Below, piece by piece: positions 1 through 5,692 of a stretch of 7,011 nucleotides of DNA. The position numbers and the translations under genes were made by a program. Below the pieces are notes generated by a model that did not search any database, was not told where the DNA came from, and saw only the letters and a list, made by a program, of their open reading frames with translations. Every line of letters begins with the position of its first letter. The first letter of the stretch is position 1. This DNA comes from an uncultured Clostridia bacterium (GTDB lineage: Bacteria > Bacillota > Clostridia > Oscillospirales > Ruminococcaceae): NCBI GenBank assembly GCA_947176675.1, contig CAMWRN010000129.1, forward strand, positions 1-7,011, written 5' to 3'.

Positions 1-5
1 TCCTT
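1..5 (-). promoter_or_regulatory. Possible ribosome binding site of a gene just left of the window
   Basis: The minus strand reads AAGGA at the extreme left edge, about 20 nt after the predicted start of the transcript from the promoter at 30-58. Promoter plus Shine-Dalgarno suggests that a minus-strand gene begins within roughly 10 nt outside the window. The start codon itself is not visible, so this is an inference. Confidence 0.4.
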
Positions 6-29
6 ACTGTAGTCAATAATACAGAGTAT

Positions 30-58
30 ATTATATCACATTTTCCGTTCTTTTGCAA
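30..58 (-). promoter_or_regulatory. Leftward sigma-A-type promoter reading out of the window
   Basis: On the minus strand a -35 box TTGCAA (53-58) and a perfect -10 box TATAAT (30-35) are separated by exactly 17 nt. A TG one base upstream of the -10 (37-38) makes it an extended -10. Transcription would start near position 23 and read leftwards. It lies about 50 nt downstream of the stop codon of the PLP-enzyme gene, so it would give the next minus-strand gene its own transcription start rather than relying on read-through from the operon. The boxes are seen directly; activity is inferred. Confidence 0.7.
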
Positions 59-110
59 TATTTATTACAAAAAAATCCACCGCGCTTTTGAGTAATATTA
101 TTAACATTCT

Positions 111-1409
111 TTAAAATAATTTCAAACAGTGCCTTTCAAACATTTCCTGAAGCGCAATAAGAATGCCCATTCTTCCGGTAGTATAGGTCAGACCGCCCTG
201 AACAAACGCGGCAAACGGTTCGCGCAGAGGAGCGTCTGCTGAAAGCTCTATAGATGCGCCCATATTGAACGCTCCCGCCGCCATGATCACCTGAGAATCA
301 TAGCCGGGCATCCCCCAAGGTTCGGGAGTCACAAAGCTGTCAATGGGAGAACCCTTCTGAATGCCCTGGCAAAACGCAGTAAGATTGTCCGCATTTTTCA
401 TCAGCACAGCCGTAATAATATCTCCTCGCTTGTCGCTTTTCTTGGGAAAACACTCAAATCCCAGCAAAGTCATTATCTCGCTCGTAAAAGCGGCAACCTT
501 TACAGCATTGGCGACAACCTCCGGAGCAAAGAAAAGACCCTGATACATAAGTTTGTTCTGGTTAAGAGAACAGCCTACTTCCTTGCCCATACCCACGCAG
601 GTAAGCCGATAAGCGCACTGCTCCACAAGCTTTTTGCTTCCAGCGATATAACCGCCCGTCTCAGCGATTCCCGCGCCCGGATTTTTTATAAGAGAACCGA
701 TAATAAGATCCGCACCGGACTGTAAAGGTTCTTTAATTTCCACAAATTCGCCGTAACAGTTGTCCACCATGACCACAATATTCGGATTTGCGCCCTTAGC
801 CGCCTTAACAATCTCGGCGATACCGTTCAGCGTAAGAGTAGGTCTGAGGGAATATCCGCGTGAACGCTGTATGTACGCAACCTTGGCGTCCTTGACTTTT
901 TTGAATATCTCTCCAACATCGGGCTTTCCGTCGGGAAGAAGCTCAACCTGGTCGTACTCCACGCCGAAATCTTTCAGAGAACCGTTTCCGCTGCCGCGAA
1001 GTCCGATAACTTCCTCAAGAGTATCATATGGAGTGCCTGTAAGGCTAACAAGCTTGTCACCCACACGAAGCACTCCGAAAAGCGCGCAGGTAAGCGCATG
1101 AGTGCCAGACACAAAAGTGTGACGGACGAGAGCGTCCTCCGCCCCGAAAACGTCCGCATAGACCTTATCAAGCGTGTCCCTGCCAACGTCGCCGTAACCG
1201 TAACCTGTCGTACCCGCCATACACGCCGTGCTGACTTTGTTGTTTATAAACGCTTTCAGCACCTTTTCACCATTCAGACGAGCGATCTTGTCTGTCTCGG
1301 CAAACGCCGCTGAACAGTTTTCCTCCGCCTTTTCGGCAAGCTTAAGAATTCTTTCGTCTATCTCAAAACCCTTTTCCTCAACGGGCTTCGGATCAAAAAT
1401 TTCTGCCAT
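111..1409 (-). CDS. Methionine gamma-lyase family PLP-dependent protein (YnbB / 'aluminium resistance' family)
   Basis: This 432-residue protein has the full length of the YnbB-type family (Pfam Met_gamma_lyase), a branch of the fold-type I (aspartate aminotransferase fold) PLP enzymes related to the Cys/Met-metabolism enzymes. Visible features are the cofactor-phosphate region SGTHAL (101-106), the pyridine-N aspartate in VDNCYGE (D216) and the Schiff-base lysine in GSLIKNPGAG (K242). A conserved PEPWGMPGYDSQ stretch (362-373) and a C-terminal TYTTGRMG (408-415) also fit. The family is expected to be cytosolic and to act on amino acids, with carbon-sulfur lyase activity proposed from homology; the substrate cannot be read from sequence. 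The ATG follows the GNAT stop codon by 4 nt, and its AAAGG site (1417-1421) lies inside the GNAT gene tail, so it is the last gene of the operon. The older 'aluminium resistance' label is weakly grounded. The family call is secure, the reaction is not. Confidence 0.93.
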   Translation of the reverse strand: MAEIFDPKPVEEKGFEIDERILKLAEKAEENCSAAFAETDKIARLNGEKVLKAFINNKVSTACMAGTTGYGYGDVGRDTLDKVYADVFGAEDALVRHTFVSGTHALTCALFGVLRVGDKLVSLTGTPYDTLEEVIGLRGSGNGSLKDFGVEYDQVELLPDGKPDVGEIFKKVKDAKVAYIQRSRGYSLRPTLTLNGIAEIVKAAKGANPNIVVMVDNCYGEFVEIKEPLQSGADLIIGSLIKNPGAGIAETGGYIAGSKKLVEQCAYRLTCVGMGKEVGCSLNQNKLMYQGLFFAPEVVANAVKVAAFTSEIMTLLGFECFPKKSDKRGDIITAVLMKNADNLTAFCQGIQKGSPIDSFVTPEPWGMPGYDSQVIMAAGAFNMGASIELSADAPLREPFAAFVQGGLTYTTGRMGILIALQEMFERHCLKLF

Positions 1410-1413
1410 AATA

Positions 1414-2133
1414 TCAACCTTTCATTTCGTATAGTATATCTTCACCGATCGGTTCAAAGCCTATCGTTTCGTAAAAAGAACGCCTGTGATCCAACGCGAA
1501 AAGATATGCATTTTCACTGTGTTCCTCGGCTTCACGGCCAATCAGCCGCAAAAGCTTTCGCGCCGTTCCCCTGCCTCTTTTGGCTCTCACCGTAGCAATA
1601 TGAGACAAGAAAATAAATCCATTTATGTTAAATTGCTGTGTAACCGTAGTACCCTCATAAAGATACAATTTTGACACATTATGCCTGATTCTGTGGGAGA
1701 TATCCACATACCAATCGTCATATGAAAGCATATTGTCAAAGCATTCATTCAGTATTTTAAAACAATTTTTTATACAGCTATTTACCTTTACACGGCTAAT
1801 GTTTATGTCTGTTTTTCCGGATTTTACATGAAACAGGGTTCTGTGCTTTGCCTGATATTGCCTATCAAGCTGTAACAGCATTTTGTTGTCAATTTCGACT
1901 GTAACAGGTTTTGTCATATTTATAAACATCTCCGTCTCGTCACAGTCGATATTTCCGTCTATAACCATACTTGTATTGTAAATATGAATTATACCATTAC
2001 CGCAGGAGTAAAATCTACAGAAGTCATAGTTCCCGCCGTAGGCATAATATGCAGCCAATATTTTCCTTCCGTAATACGAATCGGTAACATCGTCCGAAAC
2101 AACCTCAAAAATCTGTTTTATCAAAGCGTACAC
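1414..2133 (-). CDS. GNAT family N-acetyltransferase
   Basis: The protein has about 239 residues. The C-terminal third carries the GNAT acetyl-CoA site: R-x-x-G-x-A as RGRGTA (186-191) after a beta strand at 173-183, then the motif-B region around LDHRRSFYETIGF (214-226), typical of Gcn5-related acetyltransferases. Residues 1-110 have no clear motif. They resemble the N-terminal part of clostridial two-domain GNAT proteins and may be a degenerate GNAT fold. The acceptor (amino acid, peptide, protein or small amine) is unknown. The start is uncertain: GTG at 2131-2133 overlaps the upstream gene by 13 nt with a poorly placed GAAAAG, while TTG at 2122-2124 gives a 4-nt TTGA stop/start overlap with 11 nt to the same GAAAAG and a 236-residue product. 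The first internal ATG is only at residue 56. Translational coupling to the M42 gene is likely. The gene is AT-rich for this window: by hand count 1681-1980 is about 35% GC. Confidence 0.85.
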   Translation of the reverse strand: MYALIKQIFEVVSDDVTDSYYGRKILAAYYAYGGNYDFCRFYSCGNGIIHIYNTSMVIDGNIDCDETEMFINMTKPVTVEIDNKMLLQLDRQYQAKHRTLFHVKSGKTDINISRVKVNSCIKNCFKILNECFDNMLSYDDWYVDISHRIRHNVSKLYLYEGTTVTQQFNINGFIFLSHIATVRAKRGRGTARKLLRLIGREAEEHSENAYLFALDHRRSFYETIGFEPIGEDILYEMKG

Positions 2134-3143
2134 ATCTTTTCAAGCATTAGCTTTGCCAGCTTTTCGCAATCCTCAAGATCGGAAAGCTTGACTACGCATG
2201 ACGGCGAATGCAAATAACGGCAGGGCGCGGAAATTGCAATAGTACGAACTCCTCCGCGTGAAATGTGAATGGAACCGCTGTCATTGCCCCCTGCGACCAT
2301 AGTTTTTGTTTGCCAGCCTATTTCGTTCTCGGACGCGAGCTTGTGTGAAAGCCTGTACAGCTCCTTATCGTAGATCGTTGAGCGATCCATGTGTGACACG
2401 ACCGCTCCCCTGCCCAGCTCGCAGCAGCGCTTCTCTCCCGAAGCAAGTGGAATATCCGCTGATGTTGTAGCTTCAAGAACAATGGCAAGATCGGGTTCAA
2501 CGCTATAGGCGGCTGTTCTCGAACCGCGAAGCCCCACTTCCTCTTGAACAACAAAAGTAAACACACAGTCGTACGGCAGTTCGGACTTAATAAGATCTAT
2601 CATAACCGCGCAGCCGAAGCGGTCGTCGATTGCTTTCCCTTTGACAAAGCCGTCCCCGAAAACGGAAAATTCGGAATAAAAATGCACAAAGTCGCCTAAA
2701 GCAACAAGCTTTTCGGCAGCCGACTTATCCTCCGCTCCGATATCCACATACAAAGCGGAAAATTTCGGTGCGGTCTTTTTTTCGTCAGCGGACAGGTTAT
2801 GCACCGCCTTTGCACCGATAACTCCGCAGATATCGCTGTCTCCCACGCGAACGGGTCTGCCTATCGCAACCCGCGGGTCGATTCCACCCACGGGGGAAAC
2901 CGTAATCGTTCCGTCGGACTTCACCGATGTAACAACCATTCCAACCTCGTCCATATGGGCGGAAACCATGACCTTTTTGGAAGCGGCGGAAGTGCCTTTT
3001 TTCTCGGCGATGATGTTTCCGAGAGGATCGACACGGCAGTCACAGAATCCCGAGATTTCAGACAAAATAAAATCCCTAACCCTGTTTTCGTCACCCGAAG
3101 TACCGTTTAGTCGGCATAGCTTTTCAAGAAGTTCTATCGTCAT
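2121..3143 (-). CDS. M42 family metallo-aminopeptidase (first of tandem pair by coordinate)
   Basis: This 340-residue protein is the usual size for peptidase family M42 (glutamyl aminopeptidase / FrvX / TET type): cytosolic di-metal aminopeptidases that usually assemble as dodecamers and trim peptides from the N-terminus. All expected catalytic landmarks are visible: metal ligand H63 with D65 in SAHMDEVG, bridging aspartate D173 in KAIDDRFG, catalytic/ligand glutamates E201-E202 in QEEVGLRG, acidic ligand E224 in LEATTSADIP, and the final ligand H312 in RYLHSP. An apical domain is inserted between about residues 70 and 165. The ATG overlaps the preceding gene's stop codon as ATGA, and a very strong GGAGGTGG site (3148-3155) precedes it, so it is probably well translated. 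It appears catalytically intact. Peptide specificity cannot be deduced; it could be a general or an acidic-residue aminopeptidase. Homologues often carry endoglucanase or cellulase names, which is a historical misannotation. Confidence 0.95.
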   Translation of the reverse strand: MTIELLEKLCRLNGTSGDENRVRDFILSEISGFCDCRVDPLGNIIAEKKGTSAASKKVMVSAHMDEVGMVVTSVKSDGTITVSPVGGIDPRVAIGRPVRVGDSDICGVIGAKAVHNLSADEKKTAPKFSALYVDIGAEDKSAAEKLVALGDFVHFYSEFSVFGDGFVKGKAIDDRFGCAVMIDLIKSELPYDCVFTFVVQEEVGLRGSRTAAYSVEPDLAIVLEATTSADIPLASGEKRCCELGRGAVVSHMDRSTIYDKELYRLSHKLASENEIGWQTKTMVAGGNDSGSIHISRGGVRTIAISAPCRYLHSPSCVVKLSDLEDCEKLAKLMLEKMCTL

Positions 3144-4165
3144 GATACCACCTCCATAATATAGGCGGCAATAAGCTGCGCCGTATTTTCAACATCGGAA
3201 AGGGATATTACTTCAACAGGCGTGTGCATATACTTCAAAGGTATTGATAAGGTTACAGCCTTTACCCCGCTCTTATTTACGGAAAATCTGTCCGCATTTG
3301 TGCCTGTAGTGCCGCTCATCACTTCGATCTGATAGGGCAAGCTATTTTTTTCCGCAACGGCTTTAAGTCTTTGAGAAAGCTCCCTGTCCAGCACCGGAGA
3401 AAAGCCTATCATACATCCTCCGCCCATTTTTCCGCACTTTAACTCGGAGTCGTCCACAGTAAGAGCGAAGCTTACGTCCACCGCTATTGCGATATCGGGT
3501 TCAATGTCGTATGCTCCGATTTTAGCGCCACGCTCGCCAACCTCTTCCTGAGTTGAAAACATTACCGTTAGTTCGCATTGTAAAGCTTTGTCATTTACAA
3601 GTTCCAAAGCACGCAGAATAGCCGCCACACCGCAGCGGTCGTCCAGAGCCGCACCTGTTATCCTGTCTCCCTGCAATTTTTCGCATCTTGACGAGAACAC
3701 AATCTTATCACCGAGAGAGATCATTTCTTCCGCACGCTCTTTGGACAAACCAACGTCCACACATATATCCTCCATTTCAGGAACCTTGCTTTCATCTGTC
3801 TCAAGATGGGGAGGTATCGCGCAGATCACGCCGTCAAGCGGCTTACTGCCAAGGACTGTCACCTGCTGTGCAAGCAGCAATCTGCGGTCTATCCCGCCGC
3901 AGCCCGCAATCTTCAGAAATCCGTCGTCGGTGATGTGAGTCACCGTAAAGCCTATCTGATCGATGTGAGCGTCCAACAAGATGTGCGGCTTTGAGCCTTT
4001 GCAGCCAAGCCGCCCTATAACGTTACCGTTTTTTATAAAGCAGTCGTCCGTATAACTTTTCAGCATGGACAGCGCAAGTTCCGCGGCGTTTGTTTCATCG
4101 CCCGAAACGCCCCGCGCGTCCGCAAGAGACATTATGCTCTTTTCCAAATCCATATTATTATTCAT
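3140..4165 (-). CDS. M42 family metallo-aminopeptidase (second of tandem pair by coordinate)
   Basis: This 341-residue protein is a second, clearly diverged M42 aminopeptidase. The catalytic set is complete: H67 and D69 in LDAHIDQIG, bridging D175 in GAALDDRCG, E207-E208 in TQEEVGERG, acidic ligand D230 in AVDVSFA, and H314 in KYMHTPVE. It differs from its neighbour in the acidic-ligand region (AVDVSF here, VLEATT there) and in the loop before the C-terminal strands, where SGTTGTNADRF replaces AGGNDSGSIHI. Substrate preference may therefore differ. It starts 7 nt after the murD stop codon. The AAGGA site (4166-4170) abuts the first ATG with no spacer, so the second ATG (Met5, 4151-4153), 12 nt downstream, may be the true start and would give 337 residues. 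The stop overlaps the next gene in an ATGA junction, so translation is probably coupled. Whether the two subunits form mixed oligomers cannot be seen. Confidence 0.94.
   Translation of the reverse strand: MNNNMDLEKSIMSLADARGVSGDETNAAELALSMLKSYTDDCFIKNGNVIGRLGCKGSKPHILLDAHIDQIGFTVTHITDDGFLKIAGCGGIDRRLLLAQQVTVLGSKPLDGVICAIPPHLETDESKVPEMEDICVDVGLSKERAEEMISLGDKIVFSSRCEKLQGDRITGAALDDRCGVAAILRALELVNDKALQCELTVMFSTQEEVGERGAKIGAYDIEPDIAIAVDVSFALTVDDSELKCGKMGGGCMIGFSPVLDRELSQRLKAVAEKNSLPYQIEVMSGTTGTNADRFSVNKSGVKAVTLSIPLKYMHTPVEVISLSDVENTAQLIAAYIMEVVS
3148..3155 (-). promoter_or_regulatory. Strong ribosome binding site for the downstream M42 gene
   Basis: The minus strand reads GGAGGTGG, with the GGAGG core 7 nt before the ATG at 3141-3143. 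It lies inside the last codons of the upstream M42 gene and fixes the start of the downstream one at the ATGA overlap. It is the best Shine-Dalgarno match I found in this window. Confidence 0.85.
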
Positions 4166-4170
4166 TCCTT
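4166..4170 (-). promoter_or_regulatory. Ribosome binding site bearing on the start of the upstream M42 gene
   Basis: AAGGA on the minus strand directly abuts the ATG at 4163-4165 and lies 12 nt before the in-frame ATG at 4151-4153. Zero spacing is unfavourable and 12 nt is workable, so the site argues for the second ATG. It sits in the 7-nt gap after the murD stop codon. Confidence 0.55.
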
Positions 4171-4172
4171 TT

Positions 4173-5564
4173 TTATTTCAGTGCGTTAACGATACTTTTG
4201 TAATGCCGTCCCCGTTCCTCAAAATTTTTGTACATATCAAAGCTTGCGCTTGCGGGTGAAAGCGTTACAACATCGCCGCTCTGAGCGTTTTCATGTGCGG
4301 CGTTCACCGCTTCCTCCATAGTTCTGACTCTTACAATGCGGCACTTTTCCGCGCTGTAGTGAGGATATGCTCTGACAGCCGATTCAATGCTATCAGCAGT
4401 CTCACCCAGAAGAACCAGCGTTTTTACATAGGTGTTTATCGGCTCTGCAAGCTGACCGTAATCAAGCTTTTTGTCAGAACCGCCCGCAATAACAATAATA
4501 CGCCTTCCAAACGCGTTCAAACCGGCGATAACGCTTACGGGACTGGTCGCAATGCTGTCGTTGTAGTACCGCACGCCGTCCAGCTCGCGGACGAATTCTA
4601 TGCGGTGTTCCACCCCGCCGAACTCCCTTGCAGTCTCGGCAAAGGCTTCGTTGGGAACGTCCCCATGCAGCAGGGATATCGCCGTCAGATAGTTCTCTAC
4701 ATTATGCAGACCGGGAATTTTTATGTCGTCCTTATGAACAATTTTCTCTGTGGTGTTACCGTCCGTAAAACAAAGCCAGCTGTCACTGTTCAGAAAAGAA
4801 CCACGGATAGGCTTCTGAGTTCTGCTGAATTTGTACAGATCGCCGCGGACATACTCAGAAAGCCTGTCAGTATCGGCATTGTCCATATTCAAAACTGCTC
4901 TTGAAAAAGCGTTCTGGTGAAGAAGAATATTCAGCTTTGCGCCGATATACTCCTCCATGGAGCTATGCACGTTAAGATGGTCAGGGTAAATATTGGTTAT
5001 CGCCGCACTGTCGGGAGACCTGCGCATACTGATAAGCTGAAAGCTTGAAAGCTCCACAACGGCAGCGTCGTCTTCATTTATTTCCTCAATTATCGGCAAA
5101 AGCGCGCGCCCGATGTTTCCGCCCTTATGTACGGTTTTTCCGCTTCTGGCAAGAGTTTCCGCGGTTATGGTCGTAGTGGTTGTTTTTCCGTCCGTACCGG
5201 TTATTGCATACAGCTTGCATGGGCACAGGTCGAAAAACACCTCCATTTCGGAAGTAACGGTCACTCCCATAGCTCTCGCTTTTTTAAGCTCAGGAATATT
5301 CCAGTACACTCCCGGCGCACGGAAAACAATATCGCTGTCATAGATCGGATCGAGGTACTTTTCGCCCAAGGACAGCGTTGCCCCAGCGGCTTCAAACTCA
5401 CTGACAATTTCACCTGCCGCCGATTTTTCCTTGCGGTCGCAGACGGTCACGTCAATACCTTTTTTCAGAAAAAGCCGTATAACATCGTTATTTGTAACGC
5501 CCATACCGATAAAGGCGACCTTTTTATCCTTTATTTCCAAGAAAAACTTTTCGGCTTTTGTCAT
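4173..5564 (-). CDS. murD: UDP-N-acetylmuramoyl-L-alanine--D-glutamate ligase
   Basis: MurD is the cytosolic ATP-dependent ligase that adds D-glutamate to UDP-MurNAc-L-Ala in peptidoglycan precursor synthesis. From the chosen ATG the protein has 463 residues, close to the family's usual 440-460. The N-terminal nucleotide-sugar-binding domain begins at KVAFIGMGVTNND (15-27). The central ATPase domain has the P-loop ITGTDGKTTT (121-130, K127), ELSSFQL (171-177), NIYPDHLNVH (191-200) and the probable carbamylated lysine K210 in IGAKLN. The C-terminal domain has VEHRIEFV (318-325), YNDSIATSP (334-342), IAGGSDK (359-365) and LSPASASFD (435-443). The reading frame stays open upstream to an ATG at 5691-5693, but that 43-residue extension runs through the promoter at 5605-5633 and lacks MurD homology, so 5562-5564 is preferred; GGAG at 5576-5579 lies 11 nt before it. 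It is the first gene of the five-gene operon. NDSIATSP differs from the NDSKATN of E. coli-type enzymes, probably a lineage variant. Confidence 0.96.
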   Translation of the reverse strand: MTKAEKFFLEIKDKKVAFIGMGVTNNDVIRLFLKKGIDVTVCDRKEKSAAGEIVSEFEAAGATLSLGEKYLDPIYDSDIVFRAPGVYWNIPELKKARAMGVTVTSEMEVFFDLCPCKLYAITGTDGKTTTTTITAETLARSGKTVHKGGNIGRALLPIIEEINEDDAAVVELSSFQLISMRRSPDSAAITNIYPDHLNVHSSMEEYIGAKLNILLHQNAFSRAVLNMDNADTDRLSEYVRGDLYKFSRTQKPIRGSFLNSDSWLCFTDGNTTEKIVHKDDIKIPGLHNVENYLTAISLLHGDVPNEAFAETAREFGGVEHRIEFVRELDGVRYYNDSIATSPVSVIAGLNAFGRRIIVIAGGSDKKLDYGQLAEPINTYVKTLVLLGETADSIESAVRAYPHYSAEKCRIVRVRTMEEAVNAAHENAQSGDVVTLSPASASFDMYKNFEERGRHYKSIVNALK

Positions 5565-5604
5565 GCCTATGTTCACTCCAATACTAATTTTGCATACATA
5601 TCTT

Positions 5605-5633
5605 ATTATATCCAATTTTTCCGAAAATAGCAA
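5605..5633 (-). promoter_or_regulatory. Promoter of the murD operon
   Basis: On the minus strand a -35 box TTGCTA (5628-5633) and a perfect -10 box TATAAT (5605-5610) are separated by exactly 17 nt, a strong sigma-A-type match. Transcription would start near 5597-5598, giving a leader of roughly 33 nt before the murD ATG. No comparably good promoter was noticed in the short junctions between the following four genes, so this is likely the operon's main promoter. The boxes are seen; use in the cell is inferred. Confidence 0.75.
5617..5627 (-). promoter_or_regulatory. 11-bp palindrome inside the murD promoter spacer (possible operator)
   Basis: TTTTCGGAAAA is an inverted repeat (TTTTC-G-GAAAA) lying between the -35 and -10 boxes. 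Its CGGAAAA half also occurs in the spacer of the other strong promoter (41-47). The position would suit a repressor or activator, but the motif is short and A/T-rich and I recognise no known regulator site. Chance is quite possible. Confidence 0.25.
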
Positions 5634-5636
5634 CAA

Positions 5637-5666
5637 AAGACATAGAAATTTAAGTATTTTCATAAT
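5637..5666 (+). promoter_or_regulatory. Weak candidate promoter for the flippase gene
   Basis: AAGACA (5637-5642) and CATAAT (5661-5666) are 18 nt apart, a poor sigma-A match lying back to back with the murD promoter. The CATA of the -10 is also reminiscent of sporulation sigma-E/K -10 elements, but I find no matching -35. Some promoter must lie in 5565-5680 if the flippase gene is transcribed independently; this is the best guess only. Confidence 0.22.
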
Positions 5667-5680
5667 TATTACTAAGAAAT

Positions 5681-5685
5681 GAGGG
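5681..5685 (+). promoter_or_regulatory. Ribosome binding site deciding a TTG start
   Basis: GAGGG lies 7 nt before TTG (5693-5695) but 19 nt before the first in-frame ATG (5705-5707). Normal spacing is 5-9 nt, so this site argues strongly that translation begins at TTG and adds four residues to the flippase. Confidence 0.7.
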
Positions 5686-5692
5686 ATAAACA

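Noticed and set aside
66..92. Possible intrinsic terminator after the PLP-enzyme gene (seven T's on the minus strand at 69-75, preceded by a GC-rich GCGCGGTGG).
   Set aside because: The only pairing I find is a weak CAAAA/TTTTG stem around an unpaired GC-rich loop; there is no stable GC hairpin before the T-run.
760..1313. Overlapping plus-strand open frames of 71-113 residues.
   Set aside because: All are antisense to the PLP-enzyme gene, whose catalytic motifs are intact.
2799..3938. Several plus-strand frames of 63-116 residues opposite the two M42 genes.
   Set aside because: Both M42 genes keep full length and every catalytic residue; the opposite frames show no family features.
4293..4904. 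203-residue open frame on the plus strand.
   Set aside because: It lies wholly antisense to murD, lacks recognisable motifs and is low-quality in composition; it is a shadow of the murD codons.
5127..5630. 167-residue plus-strand open frame.
   Set aside because: It is antisense to the start of murD and runs across the murD promoter; no family features are visible.
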